A stretch of DNA of 64,000 nt from Monilinia fructicola (lineage: Eukaryota > Ascomycota > Leotiomycetes > Helotiales > Sclerotiniaceae), in contig VICG01000014.1 in NCBI GenBank assembly GCA_008692225.1, positions 372,001 through 436,000 on the forward strand. Direction: 5' to 3'. The notes below the pieces were generated by a model, which worked only from the letters and a program-made list of their open reading frames with translations, did not search any database and had not been told where the DNA came from. Within the stretch, counting starts at the first letter, position 1. Each line of letters opens with the position of its first letter. Positions 12,864-24,670 of this stretch are shown one piece after another. The translations under genes and the position numbers were made by a program.

Positions 12864-15223
12864 ATGGCCCGCTTAAATGAGCCTGCAGCTTCGCTGGAGA
12901 GCATAGAATCTCGTAAGTTCACAAAATTCACTCCATAACATCTGGGGAAAATGGGAGATGCACCTTTCTGATGCAATCATAGTCAAGCGCAAGTATAAAC
13001 GTCAAAATCGTGATATCGCATCTGTCAATTCCTCACAAGCGGTTCGAATTCGAAGCCTTGAAAATGAAAATTCCAAACTTCTCGCCGAAAACCTTGAGCT
13101 CCGGGAGGAAAACCTACGCCTTCGAAGCGAAATTGACAATGGGAAAGCCCGAAGAGTCACTGAGAGAGTCAGTGTAGTCAAATCACAGCTGGAGGAGAGA
13201 CTGGTAGAGATCGGGGCTTTGATTAGTAGCCTGGGAGAGGAATCCCCAGAGAGGAAGAGGTCACCACACCTTCCAAGACAGTTTGGAGGATTAAGGTCGG
13301 GTTCAAATCCTCCGCGTAGCCCCCAGGAAAAGAAGTGGGATAACATGGCTCCATTGAGTGAGGATGGTACGAGTCCAGAGCGCAAAACTACCCCCAAGGA
13401 GGAATGTGGCTTCATTGAGTCAAGATATTGGTAGCCCAGATGGCAAACTACCCCCCATTTTGGAAAACAAATATTACCCTAGGAGAACTTTGGAGTAAGT
13501 TACGAACTCGTTTGGTATACAAAGATTGTACACGCTAACAATACACAGACATCAAGAAATCGAGAACATGCTAGCTGAAGTAGTAGCAGACACCACAGAT
13601 TCGCCGGATATTGGCCCGCCACCTGTATCACAATTTGTCGACGAGGTTCCCGTGAAGATTGACCTGACAGACAAAGTGGTTAGCGAGAAAGAAGATGAAC
13701 CTTCTTTAGACCCGATTATATCAACCAATCTTGAGCAGAGGAAGAGACGCAAGGATAGTATAATGGCTTCTGACCTTAAAAGGATCAGCCGATCAGAACC
13801 TTCGCAAGCACCACGGGAGAATACAGGGACACTAAAATCCGGTGCAAAACGAAAGCTTAGTGCTAGAGACGACGAGGAAATAGAGCCTACAAAAGCTAAT
13901 GAGATTGATGATTTCCAATTTACACGTGTATCATCGGAGGAAAGGACGAAGAATAGATCAGTAATCTCATCCGCACAAGAGAACACGAAGCCATTGAAGG
14001 ACATCAAGAGCTCGAAAGGATTATCCAAAGATAAGCCGGCATTGGGTCCCAATAACAGAAAGGTGCTAGCGGCAAAGAGTGTCAACAATTCCCCCAAGAA
14101 AGGAGCCAGCACCAGGATTTTAAGTCAAGATAACACCAAGCCAGGAAAGCTAAACATGTTCAAGGAGAGCCTGTCGAATGAAGTCCCCATCGAGAAGCAG
14201 GTGGGCAAGACCGAACCTCTTTCACAGATTGTGGAACCTCAATTGCAGCTTTTCAATTTCCAGCAAGGACCCGAGACGCCTGCACCAGCAGATACTTTTT
14301 CGCCTTCCTCGGCACATCCATCAACCACAGTTCAGGAGGAATCTCGGGATACTCCACCTCCTTCAGAGTCCGCTGAAGGCCACCGACCAAGTCGACGAGC
14401 TCGAGGCTCAATAAGCTATGCGGAACCTAACCTTCGAGTCAAGATGCGTCGACCAGGAAAGGAATTTGTGAATGCCGTAACAGCTGATGGAAAAGTACGT
14501 GCTACCAGGGTAGAAGGGGAAGCTGGGCCAGCAACAACAAGCAAGATCAAAGTAGAGCCAGAATCAGAAGATAACTGGCAACGACTATCCGCTGCACCAA
14601 ATGCAGATCACAGCCCGCTAAGTGGCAAGACTTCTGTTCCCATTACCGATATGCTATCAAGCAATATAACGGATCATAGAAAACGACGCGAGTCAATCTT
14701 GCATCTTGCAGAGTCTGCGCCATCAGCGACCAAATCAACCGCAGAGATTTTCGCAGAGTCCAGGAAAATAAAAGCAAAGTCAATGGAACAGTCTGCTAAA
14801 AGCGATGATATAAAGGCAGCCCTCGAGGACATGGACATATATGAATTTCAAGGCTCGCCCAAACGTGACTCAGATGGGTTGCCGAAGGTTGTGAAGGAGG
14901 AGAAGGTTGAGAGGGTATCATCGCGGTTTTCCAGAAGAGCTTCAGCTATGTCTGCCGCAGATCTAAACAATCTTCAGGAATCTGAAGCCGGGAAAAGAAT
15001 TACTGCATTAGCCGCACCAGCACCGGTAGCATCAAGGCGGAGACAATCGACAATGCCATCCTCGGCCAGAAGCGCATCGGTGGCAGGAACCGAATCGGAA
15101 AGGGATGCTACAGACTCTGAGAAATCATTGAGACGATCTGTCAGTAACGCTAGTATGGCAGGAGCAGCCGCCGCAGCTAGAAGTGATCGAATGTCCGCGA
15201 GGAGAAGAAGTATGATGTTATGA
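12864..15223 (+). CDS. sgo1: Shugoshin Sgo1
   Basis: Shugoshin protects centromeric cohesin by recruiting PP2A and helps place the chromosomal passenger complex. I read four exons: 12864-12912, 12983-13366, 13425-13494 and 13549-15223, giving about 725 residues in phase throughout. The first two introns start GTAAGT and GTACGA, and the third starts GTAAGT and ends CACAG. The N-terminus (MARLNEPAASLESIE, then KRKYKRQNRDIA) leads into a Leu/Glu-rich coiled coil at residues about 25-80, the shugoshin N-terminal domain that binds PP2A. PPILENKYYPRRTLEHQEIE follows at about residues 155-173. The basic SGO motif, seen as SRRARGSISY followed by PNLRVKMRRP, sits near residues 450-475. The rest is low-complexity Ser/Lys/Glu sequence, as usual for the family. 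The second intron (13367-13424) is the least certain join. Confidence 0.88.
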
Positions 15224-15772
15224 GTTAATTGTTATGATATGATAGGTTTGGGCTAAAAGTATCATTAATCTCTGTGTTTCATTGAATCTACTCGATTCCT
15301 ACTGATTGGATCGGGAGTAATTGGATGTGATGAGGTTAGAGCGATTCTGTATAGGACATGCTATACGCATACCCTGGTGGATGGCGTAAAATAGCTTTAG
15401 TTGCTTCCATCAACTTTATGAAGCGGAATATGATAAATGAAGTCTTTCTTCAAGTCTTTCTTCAAGTATATTGATATTTGATCATGTAGCTTGCGCTACA
15501 AACGTGATTTTATTAGATGGTATCTTTCGCAACTCTATCTAGTAACCCAGTTGGCTTCCATTCGTTCACCTCTCTGGATGAATATGGTAGGCCTTTTAAT
15601 AGCCAAGCTCTCTGGTATCATTAACCTCCACTCTGTCATATCTATCGTTATCCCATGAAATCGTTATTCCCAAAGATCCCCAAACCCCAGTAAATGCTCC
15701 AAAGAACTTTTGTGACTCGCGAAAGTAGAAAAGACCTCTTAAACGTGAAATCAGTGTATCAAAAGGGTATCA
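15224..15772. other. Convergent 3' spacer between sgo1 and vps29
   Basis: The 549 bases between the two stop codons hold the facing 3' UTRs. A tandem CTTTCTTCAAGT repeat occurs at about 15440-15465. No further gene is visible. Confidence 0.6.
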
Positions 15773-16537
15773 TTATGTAGATGTGGAAGCAGTGGCTTTG
15801 GTTGAAGAAATCGCCTTGGTGTACGAAATCTTCTCGACGGAGACGCTTTCCTCTCCCTTGTCGCTGGTGCGGAGCTGGTACACGTAAAGGGTAAGTCCCA
15901 ATCCTTGGACCTATATTGAGTTTTAGCATGAGATTCGAAACGCCCCATCTGCGGACACATTGGAAACCAATAAAGCAGTAAACTTACATCCATCAAACAG
16001 AAACTTGGCACGATCTCCTCTCCGGGCTCCATCCATCCAGTTGTCATTGCGCCAGTCGCGCTTCCCGGATTAATGAAAAACTTGTTGTCGAGTTCAAAGG
16101 CGTCAAACTTGTGTGTTCCTCCCCAGCAGAGAACGTCGACGTCCAATTTGTTGGCCTCTGCGACCAACAAATCTACCTCATTAGGCGCAACGATTGTAAA
16201 TCCTTCCACAAATCCAATGCGGAGAGAGCCATGGGTAACAACTTGAGAGAGAGGGAGGGAGGTAGCATCGGTATCGTAACGGCCTCTAACGATCTTGAGG
16301 TCGGGAGTGATAGATCGGAGGTAGTCATAAGTTTGTCTATCGGTAAGGTTTCCGAGGCAAAGGGTCTGACCGATCTTTCCTGGCGTGAGAAGCTTCTTGA
16401 ACTGTACAATAGATAGATTAGCATTGATTCTCAATCAAATAGGAAACGTGCGGGAGAAAAGCTACCTTCTGAGGTACGTCAATTGCACGATCTGGGATAT
16501 GTAGATCTCCAATAACGAGAACCAATCTGGAAGTCAT
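15773..16537 (-). CDS. vps29: Vps29, retromer subunit
   Basis: Vps29 has a metallophosphoesterase-like fold and scaffolds Vps35 in the retromer, which recycles receptors from endosomes to the Golgi. I read three exons: 16537-16466, 16401-15988 and 15910-15773, giving 207 residues, close to other fungal forms. The N-terminus MTSRLVLVIGDLHIPDRA is the classic Vps29 start with the GDLHIP motif. LCLGNLTDRQTYDYLR, the VRGRYDTD segment, VTHGSLRIGFVEGF, CWGGTHKFDAFE and NPGSATGA follow in family order. The fungal form keeps GRYD and THGS but, like other Vps29 proteins, is thought to lack strong phosphatase activity. The frame stays open upstream of this start, with another Met at 16699 adding 54 residues of no known homology. 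I take the conserved inner Met. It converges with sgo1. Confidence 0.93.
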
Positions 16538-19500
16538 GGCGGTAGGTTTCTTGTTGGCAGGCAAGTTTGCAAGGCTAGATTTTCGAGTAGGGTACTCAAC
16601 TGCTCCAGTAATCAACTCAGAGTTTGGAGTTATAATAGGATCGTACTTTGCTGGTTCTGTAGAGAGTCTTAAGCTCTCGGAAGATGGAGAGGGAGACATA
16701 GTGGTCCGGGTGTTTGTTAGGTTAGTGTCGGTGTATTGTTGTTCCGTGTCACGAGCTGATGAGCAAAGAAGATGGAGAGAGGGGTTGGAGAGAAAGTAAA
16801 TGAAAGAGAAGATTAGAAGATTTGAAACCTAGGTAGCCAAGGAAATCTTAATCTTAAAACTCATTCACTGAATTGAGTCTCTTTTTACCTAGGTAAATCG
16901 TGGTGTTCCAAGTGGTCAGATTGTCTAGACATGTTCTCATCTGATGTTTCCAAGCTCATGATCAAGATGCATATGAATGTTCCAAGTGGGAAGAATGTTA
17001 TTGTGAGAATATATATAGAGGGGGCTCATAGTAAGCCAGGCACTCTGGAAAGTCAATGGACTGAACACTTGTTGTTTCCTTTGATCGCCAGATATACCCC
17101 TAGCATTGAAGACAACTAGCATATCATACAGCTATGCTACAACCTGCCTCACAGCAAGCCAGAAAGTCCTTTGCTTTAATGAACAAGGAACGGTGCTATC
17201 TATTTTGATTGGAAGATATACCTTCCTGATGAGGATACATCTGACCCACTGCACAACTTTACTACAGTTGTATCATAAGCACTGTGTCCAATCCTTCAAC
17301 GCGTCCCAGCTCTGGATATTTCTATTATTCCTGGTCTGAAAACAGACCCTCCAAGCTGGAATGCATTTAGTACGTTGAACAAATCTGCTACAACTGTAAT
17401 ATGAGGAATATCCTAATACTCCATAGTGTCTTATATATGAGTTACTTTCATCCTAGGTTGCCTATATTGGATCTTCGACTGACCGTTGAAATGTAATAGC
17501 TAAGGACTTCCCAAATAAAGATATCAAATCACCACCTGGACACCTTCTTTTCTTAGGCCAAGCTTCAGATAATAATGACCAGTTTTTCAGCATCTCCCTT
17601 TAACATTACTTGTTGCTGGCTCCGCCTCCTGGATGACAAGAGCCTACTTATTTTCGAAGTATTCGTTTGTTGGTTTAGGTTTTTGATAAATCCATGGATG
17701 CTTTTAGTCTCTTCCTATCCATAACTTTTTTTTGTTTGTCTGTGATATTACTTTAGGTTAAGTGGCCATGATATTCTGCTTTGGGGTTTCTTTTCGTATG
17801 GTAATATTACATTCTTTATTATTTGCTTTAAAAATTACTCTCAATTCTCAATCTGACATTTTCTCTTCACTTGCTTTTCCTTGTTCCAAATAGGTAGTCA
17901 ATTCCAGGTATTTATCTTCATTACATTCTGATCCACCGGTCTAAGTCATAGTCACTCGTCTCCAGCCGAATCGAACTGAACTGGTGGTTCGAGTGATATT
18001 CTCAGCGAATAGTGAGACGGAGGAAGGGAGAAGGAAGAAAGTGGGACATCAAGGGAAGAAATTGGATACCTCAAGTTGGCCTTTTCTAAAAATTCAATGA
18101 ACATGTACTGCAGTATTAGTTCTTAAGTTCTAGACTCTGAAGTTTTAGGATAAGCAATAACTTCATCAAGATCCAATATGTTGCTCCCTCCTTTCTGCCT
18201 CAACCATTGTATTGTCTCCTGCTCCTACCTCCTAGTTTTGATCTTTTCTTTGAAGCTATATAGCCCACCGAATCAGTTTGGAACAGGATGCTGGAAAAAG
18301 AGCCTCAAACCCTCTCTCACTCCACCTCTGATCCCGCCCTCTGTAATCCTACTACTACAACCTCATCCTATTATGCTCCAACAGAATTCCCCTTTTTTAC
18401 ACTTTTCTCCTGAAGTGTTAAGTTCCAAATGCAAATCAATTATCACTTTCACTTGTACTGAGCATTCCAAGGTTGATTAAATTAATTCTACTTTTAGTAC
18501 CAGCTGGAAAATTAGGATGAATGTTTTGAGGATCCAATTGGTGACTGAGCGGCTATCTCTCAATTGGATCTAGGAGAAATGGTACAGTAATACGTTTCCG
18601 AAATTTGTACCTTAAAATATCTCATCCTGGCATACTAGGAAATGATCAATATCATGTCATGATTTGGTCAATCTAATTGATTGGCATAGTTGCGTGTGAA
18701 ATGGAGCTCAAGACTCTCACCTCTAGTATAAATACCACCACCACCAGATCGGTTGTGCAATTGGAGTATGCAATTAATTTTATTCAGTAGGGAGATGTGA
18801 GTTCAATATTCACCCTTGTATGCCTGAAGCATCATTTCAAGAAAACAGCCTGGCAAAATTACGCGCTCTCGTGATCATTTAGTTCGGAGACATAAACATA
18901 AGGTGCAGGGCTTATCATCTCGTCAACGCAGTCTTGTCTAAATGCCATCAGTCGAAAATCGAGGGCTGTGGTAGTAAAAGTTATGTGGGTTTTACAAAGA
19001 TCATCGCCATCATGTACAGAAGCTTCTTCTTTGATAAGCTATTTGTTCAGCTTGAATATGAGCATTCATTATAAATATTGAAACCCTTCTATCCCTTGTT
19101 TCTAAGGCCTATCATAAGATTTGAGAAATTAACAACAGAGCAATGATATCGGAGAATTCAACTCTGATAAATGACTTATTGCGGCAACAACTTATTATCC
19201 ATGGATTCCAAGGTTTTTGATTCATAGTTCTTTTGGACCAAGGAAGAGTGCACAGTGTAGCAATGCACAATACATAGAAATTAAGATAGACAAGACTTCC
19301 ATCAATCAAAACGTAGGCATGTAATCACTGTTGGTTTAACGCGCCGTTGAGTGACTTCAAAGTATCTCTGATGAGGTGACGTATCAGCATTGATGTTCAT
19401 GACAATTTGTTGACACGTTCTTTCGGTTTCACTACCATTGAATGCCAAATGCAAAGGGAGAAGGATAGAAACCTTCCATGACCTAATCTGCTCAAGAACA

Positions 19501-21142
19501 TCTATTATGGTATTATTCCGACGCTGGTAGGGTATGCATTAGCAACATACAATGGCACGTCATTCCTATGCTTCTGTTGTTATTGTTGCCAGTATCACAA
19601 AGGGGCGCAATTGGATTCATCAGGATTATTTGTTTCGACATCTACAAACATTGCACGCAGAAATAATGGTCAGTCATCGCATGATCTGACCGGATCTGCT
19701 GAATCTATTGCTCTTTTCGTCTCCTTTGATTGCATATCGCTCCATTCCGAGGTCTTATGAGAAAACACTGGTGAATCTCTCATTCAGATAACCACTGGCG
19801 TAAAATGAGATCCTTCAATCGTTGAGGTCCTCCATGATCCACATGCGACCTCTAAATATTCTCGCTTACTCTCCAAACCTCGATGTCGCCAAACAAGGCC
19901 CCACAAAAAGTATGTTCTCAAGCGCTCTTCGCCAACCGAAGCAAAAAATATATCTTCAAAAGAAAAAGATAGTAAAGAAGAAAAGGGTAAAATTCAGGTG
20001 GAGGTGCAAGCACCCCTAGAATCCCAATCAACATCGTACTATAGAGAGAGACTGTGACAAACTGTCCCCTAATTGCCCCGATTGAGAGGGCCCGATTACT
20101 ATGATGTAGGTGGAGGCGTATACCACTGTACCACGGGGATATGTTTGGTGAAGGGAATGCACAAACTTGAAAATATATATTACATGTTTCTATGTGGGGC
20201 CCATGGTTGATTTTTGGTGTATGGGGAATGATGAATCAATAAATGCGATGGTCTTTGGTCATGCTACTATCGAGTAGGTACTACTATATCTTGCAGGTGG
20301 TATCGATACTTCTAATTTCAACCTCAAACAATGGAATAAGATTCTTATTGAGCTTCATTTGTCAACAATATTACAATTTCACCAGTTCTCTGCAGCTCGA
20401 GCAGAATTTCATCCATGATTTTACGGGAGGCGATGAAAACCAGCTGTTACAAGACAATACCTACCTACATCGAAACAATTTCCCGCAACTCCTAGGGGTG
20501 TACCATCGTATATTTTTTTACGCATCAATTCATATGCAACATAATAAATTGCCTACCGAGAGACCTTTTCCTCAACAAGGCATTTTAACTCTACAGATGT
20601 TTCTCGTGATATACTTTTTTGAATCTGGCTAGCATACCCAAGCCCAAGCCTCTAACCAGTGACCACCCGATTAAATAATGCTTTATGTAAAGGGAAATGA
20701 TTAAACATCTGCAATCCAACAGCTACCCAAAAACCTACGAGTTTATTATGATTCACATGCAGTCTCGGCTTATGAGTATAACTTGAAGGCTGCATCGCTC
20801 CGCAACCGCCGGTGGAAGTATCATAAAGCCATGTTTTGAAATCACAAACTAGACTTCCAAATACAGGAGAGCTCCTCAATATTGAGATTTAGAGTGGAGC
20901 GTATTATACTTCTCTATGCGTGAGTCTTCCTTAGATCTTTGATGTCATACTACCCTGCGAGTTATTCAATGTCTGCTGTTAGACGATCTCATCTGCCTAA
21001 TCTGTACTTCATGACCGTGTGAATTTTCAGGGTATATGAACGGGTGTGTCGCGAGAATATCAACAGCTTTGATTTGAATATCGTTCGTGAGTATGTACGA
21101 CGGGTGAGCCCCCCCCATTCAATATTATCCCTTACAATAATC
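16538..21142. other. Long intergenic region, no gene supported
   Basis: It begins with the vps29 5' region, which includes an open 54-codon extension (16538-16699). After that, only short unrelated frames appear on both strands. The longest is a plus-strand frame of about 100 codons at 18178-18480 that is rich in Leu/Pro/Ser and has no motif. A plus-strand frame at 20243-20632 (129 codons) is also featureless. AT content is moderately high. No RNA gene, tRNA-like cloverleaf or transposase is visible. Confidence 0.6.
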
Positions 21143-22135
21143 CTATTGACCCTTCATCTTCTCCATCATCTCCCCAAACAACTTCTTCCTACTCATCTCA
21201 ACTCCCTCATATCCAAACCCCGTCCACGTTGTCCCAACCGGAATATCCTCATCACCCCTCTCCAACCCCTTCCACGCTTCTTCTGTAAATTCTTGCAGCG
21301 GCATGCCAAAACTCCTCCCATTCTTGATATCCGGCTGGTGTTTCTCATCATGAAGCTCCGTCTGTACAGCGGGCGGATAAACCTCAATTACTTTCACCCC
21401 CTTACTCTTCCCCCCATTCCCCGGAGCCGCCTTCTCCTCCGTATCTGCTCTCCTCCGCCTTCACCTCTCAACTGTTCTCTCATAACCAAGATCAACTGAT
21501 GCATTGCCGCTTTACTGGCACAGTAGTTTCCACATCTTGTGATTGGTACCAATGCCAACCCACTTGTTGTGAATATCAAAGCTGCGTTGTCGCCGCCCCG
21601 AGCTCTTTTTTGTAGATGTGGGAGGAGTGCTTTGGTAAGGTAAGGTGTACATAGGAGAGGTAGTTGGTTGTAAATTCTGTGGATATCAAATCGAGATCGA
21701 TGGCTTCGGGTTTTGTAAAATCAAGAGAGCGTTGGATACCGCTGTTGAGGAATGCGCAGTCGAGGGTAGGGTGTGCTTTGAGGACTCTAAGTTGGGGTTT
21801 CGGTTAATATCTGGGGATGCTGGAGCAGGATTGGAACGATGGCGAGAGATGTGACATGCCCATTGATCATCTCAGGAATTCCCCCAAGATTTGTGATGTG
21901 TCGAATTGTACGGTTGAAACTTTGGATTCCCCATGTTTCTTTTGTAAATCGTCCAGTTTATCCTGGCGACGACCGAGAGCTATGATTTTGGTAACGCCTT
22001 CAGAGAGCATTTTCTCCGTAAGGGCGAGGCCAATGCCAGAGGTAGCGCCGATGACGAGAACCTAATCTGTTATGTCGGGTATGGTGTGGGGAGAGTTGGT
22101 ATCGAGAAACTTACGATTTTATAGGCAAATGTCAT
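21143..22135 (-). pseudogene. Short-chain dehydrogenase/reductase, broken
   Basis: The fragments together spell a classical SDR. Exon 1 (22135-22115, MTFAYKI) splices by a GTAAGT intron to exon 2 at 22061. Exon 2 opens with the Rossmann motif VLVIGATSGIGLALTE and goes on to IIALGRRQDKLDDLQKK. The frame ends at TGA (21869-21867), then resumes in another frame with DCAFLNSGIQRSLDF and LISTEFTTNYLSYVHL. Next, the five bases CTTAC are doubled (plus strand 21634-21645, GGTAAGGTAAGG), which shifts the frame. The correct frame then gives IFTTSGLALVPITRCGNYCASKAA, with the catalytic Tyr-x-x-x-Lys. A further shift falls in the purine-rich stretch at about 21400-21460 before VIEVYPPAVQTELHDEKHQP. At least three separate lesions argue for real decay, not a single read error. 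Similar SDRs are of the DltE/YdfG-like oxidoreductase group; the substrate is unknown. Confidence 0.85.
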
Positions 22136-22969
22136 TTTGTCTTGATTTACAATCACTTTAAAGAGGGTGGAGTGAGGTCAGTTTTATAAAGGGAAAACAA
22201 CTCTCTCTATATGGTTCAAAACAGAGATACTAACCTTATACTCGATGTTTATATGTTGTTGACATCATAATTTTAGTTCAAACATATGATATCATCTCTC
22301 CAAATCAGATATCAAATCCAGCCGAGTTTGCGGAGATACTAGTAGTAGTGTAGAATACTAGCTAAAGACTACCCATCGTTGGTGTCTTTTATACGTGCAG
22401 GGATCAAGCCTCGGAAGCCATGGATTGGCATTAGGGACAGATGAAACGATTCGAAATATGAGCATGAGCATGGGGATGATACCTTGGAAACATCTTTGCA
22501 GGTACTTTATCATTTGGTAAAGTGATTCAACACAGATTGATAACTGAGATGACAGATCTTGAAATTTAACTGAATATTATGATTTTCGATAAGTATGAAG
22601 CATCACATGATTTAGTACACCTGTACACCCACTGTTGAATGTGCGAATGCCAGGACAGGATAAGACGACAACTTATCTGTCTTCGCTTACCCCTTTTTTA
22701 GGATAAAATAGTCCAGTCATGATTTATTTGTCTGAACTACAGACTGGATTTACCGAGGATGAGCCCAGGCTTGAGATTGGTACTTGGTTCAGAAGCTTGA
22801 CCTGACAAGTGCAAATGTTTTGTCTGTGATACAACTATCCAATAAGTACTAAGTAGTCAGACGTGTTAAGTTCGGTCAATTGAAGTAAACTTGTCCATTG
22901 AGTGACTTAAACACATGCAGCTTATCTTTACGAGAAGTATCAATCGCAATGACTAAACATTTCACAATT
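22136..22969. other. Intergenic region, nothing recognised
   Basis: About 830 bases lie between the VOC gene's stop and the start of the dead dehydrogenase. No frame, repeat or RNA gene stands out. Confidence 0.6.
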
Positions 22970-23671
22970 TTATCTGCTTCTCTTATAAGGTGTCCTTGAG
23001 TTCGAATCCCGGTCCCTTTTTTGGATATCCAGCAGCCCTGAATCTTCCAACTTGCTAAACATGACCCTAGAATTTAGTCTCGTGTAGACAAGATTCGCCA
23101 CCACAAATATCAATAATACCTCAAGAATCAACCCTATTGCCACCGATATGGAGAATCCTATCAGAAGCAAAATTTGCAAATAAATAACGCCTATGACCAT
23201 TTGGCCAGTGATAGGGATGGGAAAGTGTATTATTTGACTCCACCAGGATTTGAGGTATATGGCTTCAATAATGTTGCCATCAGGGTCAGTGATGGAGGCT
23301 CTGTAGGCATTTGGGTAATCGTCAGTTGTTCCTCGTTGGATCGTGTTTGATTTACTCCTTGGGGTGGGTTAGCAGACTGTCTTTCGTAGCCACAGGGATA
23401 ATTGAGAAGATACGCACAAACCGAGAATATAAAATTTGTTGACTCGCGCTTTAGATGATGCGTAAATAGTGATACGAACGCCTCCAGTTAGCCCACCAGA
23501 CTGTTCCTGCCTCAAGCAAAGCTCAGGGCGAAATTGAAATCTTCCTGAGAAGAATACAGTGTCCCGAGTTTTAATAGATATTTTGTAACGTAGAGGCTTT
23601 AGCATGGCGACATAGAGCTCTTCCGACGCTTCTATATCGGTACATGGAATGCTGATTTGGCAAATGCTCAT
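22970..23671 (-). CDS. VOC (glyoxalase-like) domain protein with membrane tail
   Basis: The first exon (23671-23418) starts MSICQISIPCTDIEASEELYVAML, the beta-alpha opening of the vicinal oxygen chelate fold. It reaches GGVRITIYASSKARVNKFY. A 60 bp intron (GTGCGT...CCAAG, 23417-23358) leads to the second exon with RGTTDDYPNAYRASITDPDGNIIEA, the end of the VOC fold with its usual metal-site Glu. Phase is kept. Total length is 213 residues. After the VOC part the protein does not stop: about 80 residues follow. They hold two hydrophobic segments (roughly ITGQMVIGVIYLQILLLIGF and ISVAIGLILEVLLIFVVANL) and a basic tail. Fungal VOC proteins of this type are usually short and soluble, so a membrane tail is unusual. 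The reaction cannot be told from sequence. It sits between fta4 and the dead dehydrogenase, all on the minus strand. Confidence 0.72.
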
Positions 23672-23908
23672 TTTGTATAGCTCTGAGGATGTCCGGGAGG
23701 CAGCTGGAGGTACTGAAGAGGAGCTGCGATATAGTGCAGCTGAATATGAAGCTTAGATAAAGTGAAGTGTTGTGTCAGATCAGTGATCTTGATTTCTTTG
23801 TTGGCTATATGCAGTAACCGAGCAACAAAGGATAAACAGACAACAAAACCATCATGTCAAAGACTGTCTACTCGTCCACTTGGAGACCTTCAAGAGAGCC
23901 CAATTGAA

Positions 23909-24670
23909 CTATGTGATTCCTAAAAACCTTAGCTTCTCTTTATCATCCTCTTCGAAATCGATATCCATTTGATCCTCTTTATCTTTTCCCTCAAGTCCCA
24001 CGATGCCCCTTTCAATCCTTAACATTAACATCCTCATTTTCTCCAATTCTTTCTCGATTTCTCCATTTTTTTGTAACAAGATTCTCTTGTATATTCTTAT
24101 CTGCTTGATCAAATGGCTCCAGTAATTTCTTGACAGATTTACACTGTTCAAATCTCTCTTTTGCAGCTCTTCGCTTCTCATTTAATTCCAACAATTTGTT
24201 TTGTAGTTCTCTGTATTTTGCAGCTTGATTAGGTGCTTTAACTTCTGCTTCTTCACTCCATTCTTCTGGCAATTTCTCGATGTTGGACGATAAGCCTGTC
24301 AATTTAAACATCAATTAGCCTAAGAAAACTGATCCACCAATTGAAACTCACGATAGTCCGCGCTCTTCTCACTCCACTCCTCCCCGTTCACATTAACATC
24401 TCTTTCCCCAGCAGCCCAATATAGTTGATCAATTTGTTCAGCAACGTGTCGCTGTGCTTGCGGGGGATAGCTGACTTTATTGTGCTGCTTCAGAATTGTA
24501 TTGAGCTTGAACAATGCTTCATCAATTGCTCGTTGTCGCAATGTATTCTCTTCTTCAGCGATGGAAGCTTGCCAATCTTGAGATGGCTGAAGAGGTTGAG
24601 AGAGTGCAAAAATCTGTGCGCGTAGAAACGATGATTTGAGATCAATGACTGTAGGCTCGTTGGACGTCAT
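23909..24670 (-). CDS. fta4: Kinetochore Sim4 complex subunit Fta4, with one frame break
   Basis: Fta4 belongs to the Sim4/CCAN inner kinetochore complex. Exon 1 (24670-24352) encodes MTSNEPTVIDLKSSFLRAQI, then LSQPLQPSQDW, a LFKLNTILKQHNKVSYPPQA helix and RHVAEQIDQLYWAAGE, the Fta4 signature region. A 56 bp intron (GTGAGT...GACAG) joins in phase to exon 2 (24295-23909) with LPEEWSEEAEVK, a KYRELQNKLLELNEKRRAAK coiled coil and LLEPFDQADKNIQENLVTK. At that point a run of seven A (plus strand T at 24066-24072) throws the frame. The family-like continuation NGEIEKELEKMRMLMLRIE is read one base over, through to the acidic end at 23909. Six A would keep one frame of about 234 residues. The rest is clean, so this may be an assembly error. 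A THO subunit was considered, but the YPPQA..RHVAEQI..LYW pattern fits Fta4 better. Confidence 0.75.

Noticed and set aside
13526..14112. Long minus-strand frame inside sgo1
   Set aside because: It is a shadow of the shugoshin exon; the plus strand carries the conserved motifs.
21044..21499. Plus-strand 151-codon frame
   Set aside because: It is antisense to the decayed dehydrogenase and has no motif.
22990..23020. A B-box-like GAGTTCGAATCCCGG followed by a T run, suggesting a tRNA or SINE
   Set aside because: The T-stem does not pair, there is no A-box or cloverleaf upstream, and the bases lie in the VOC coding end on the other strand.
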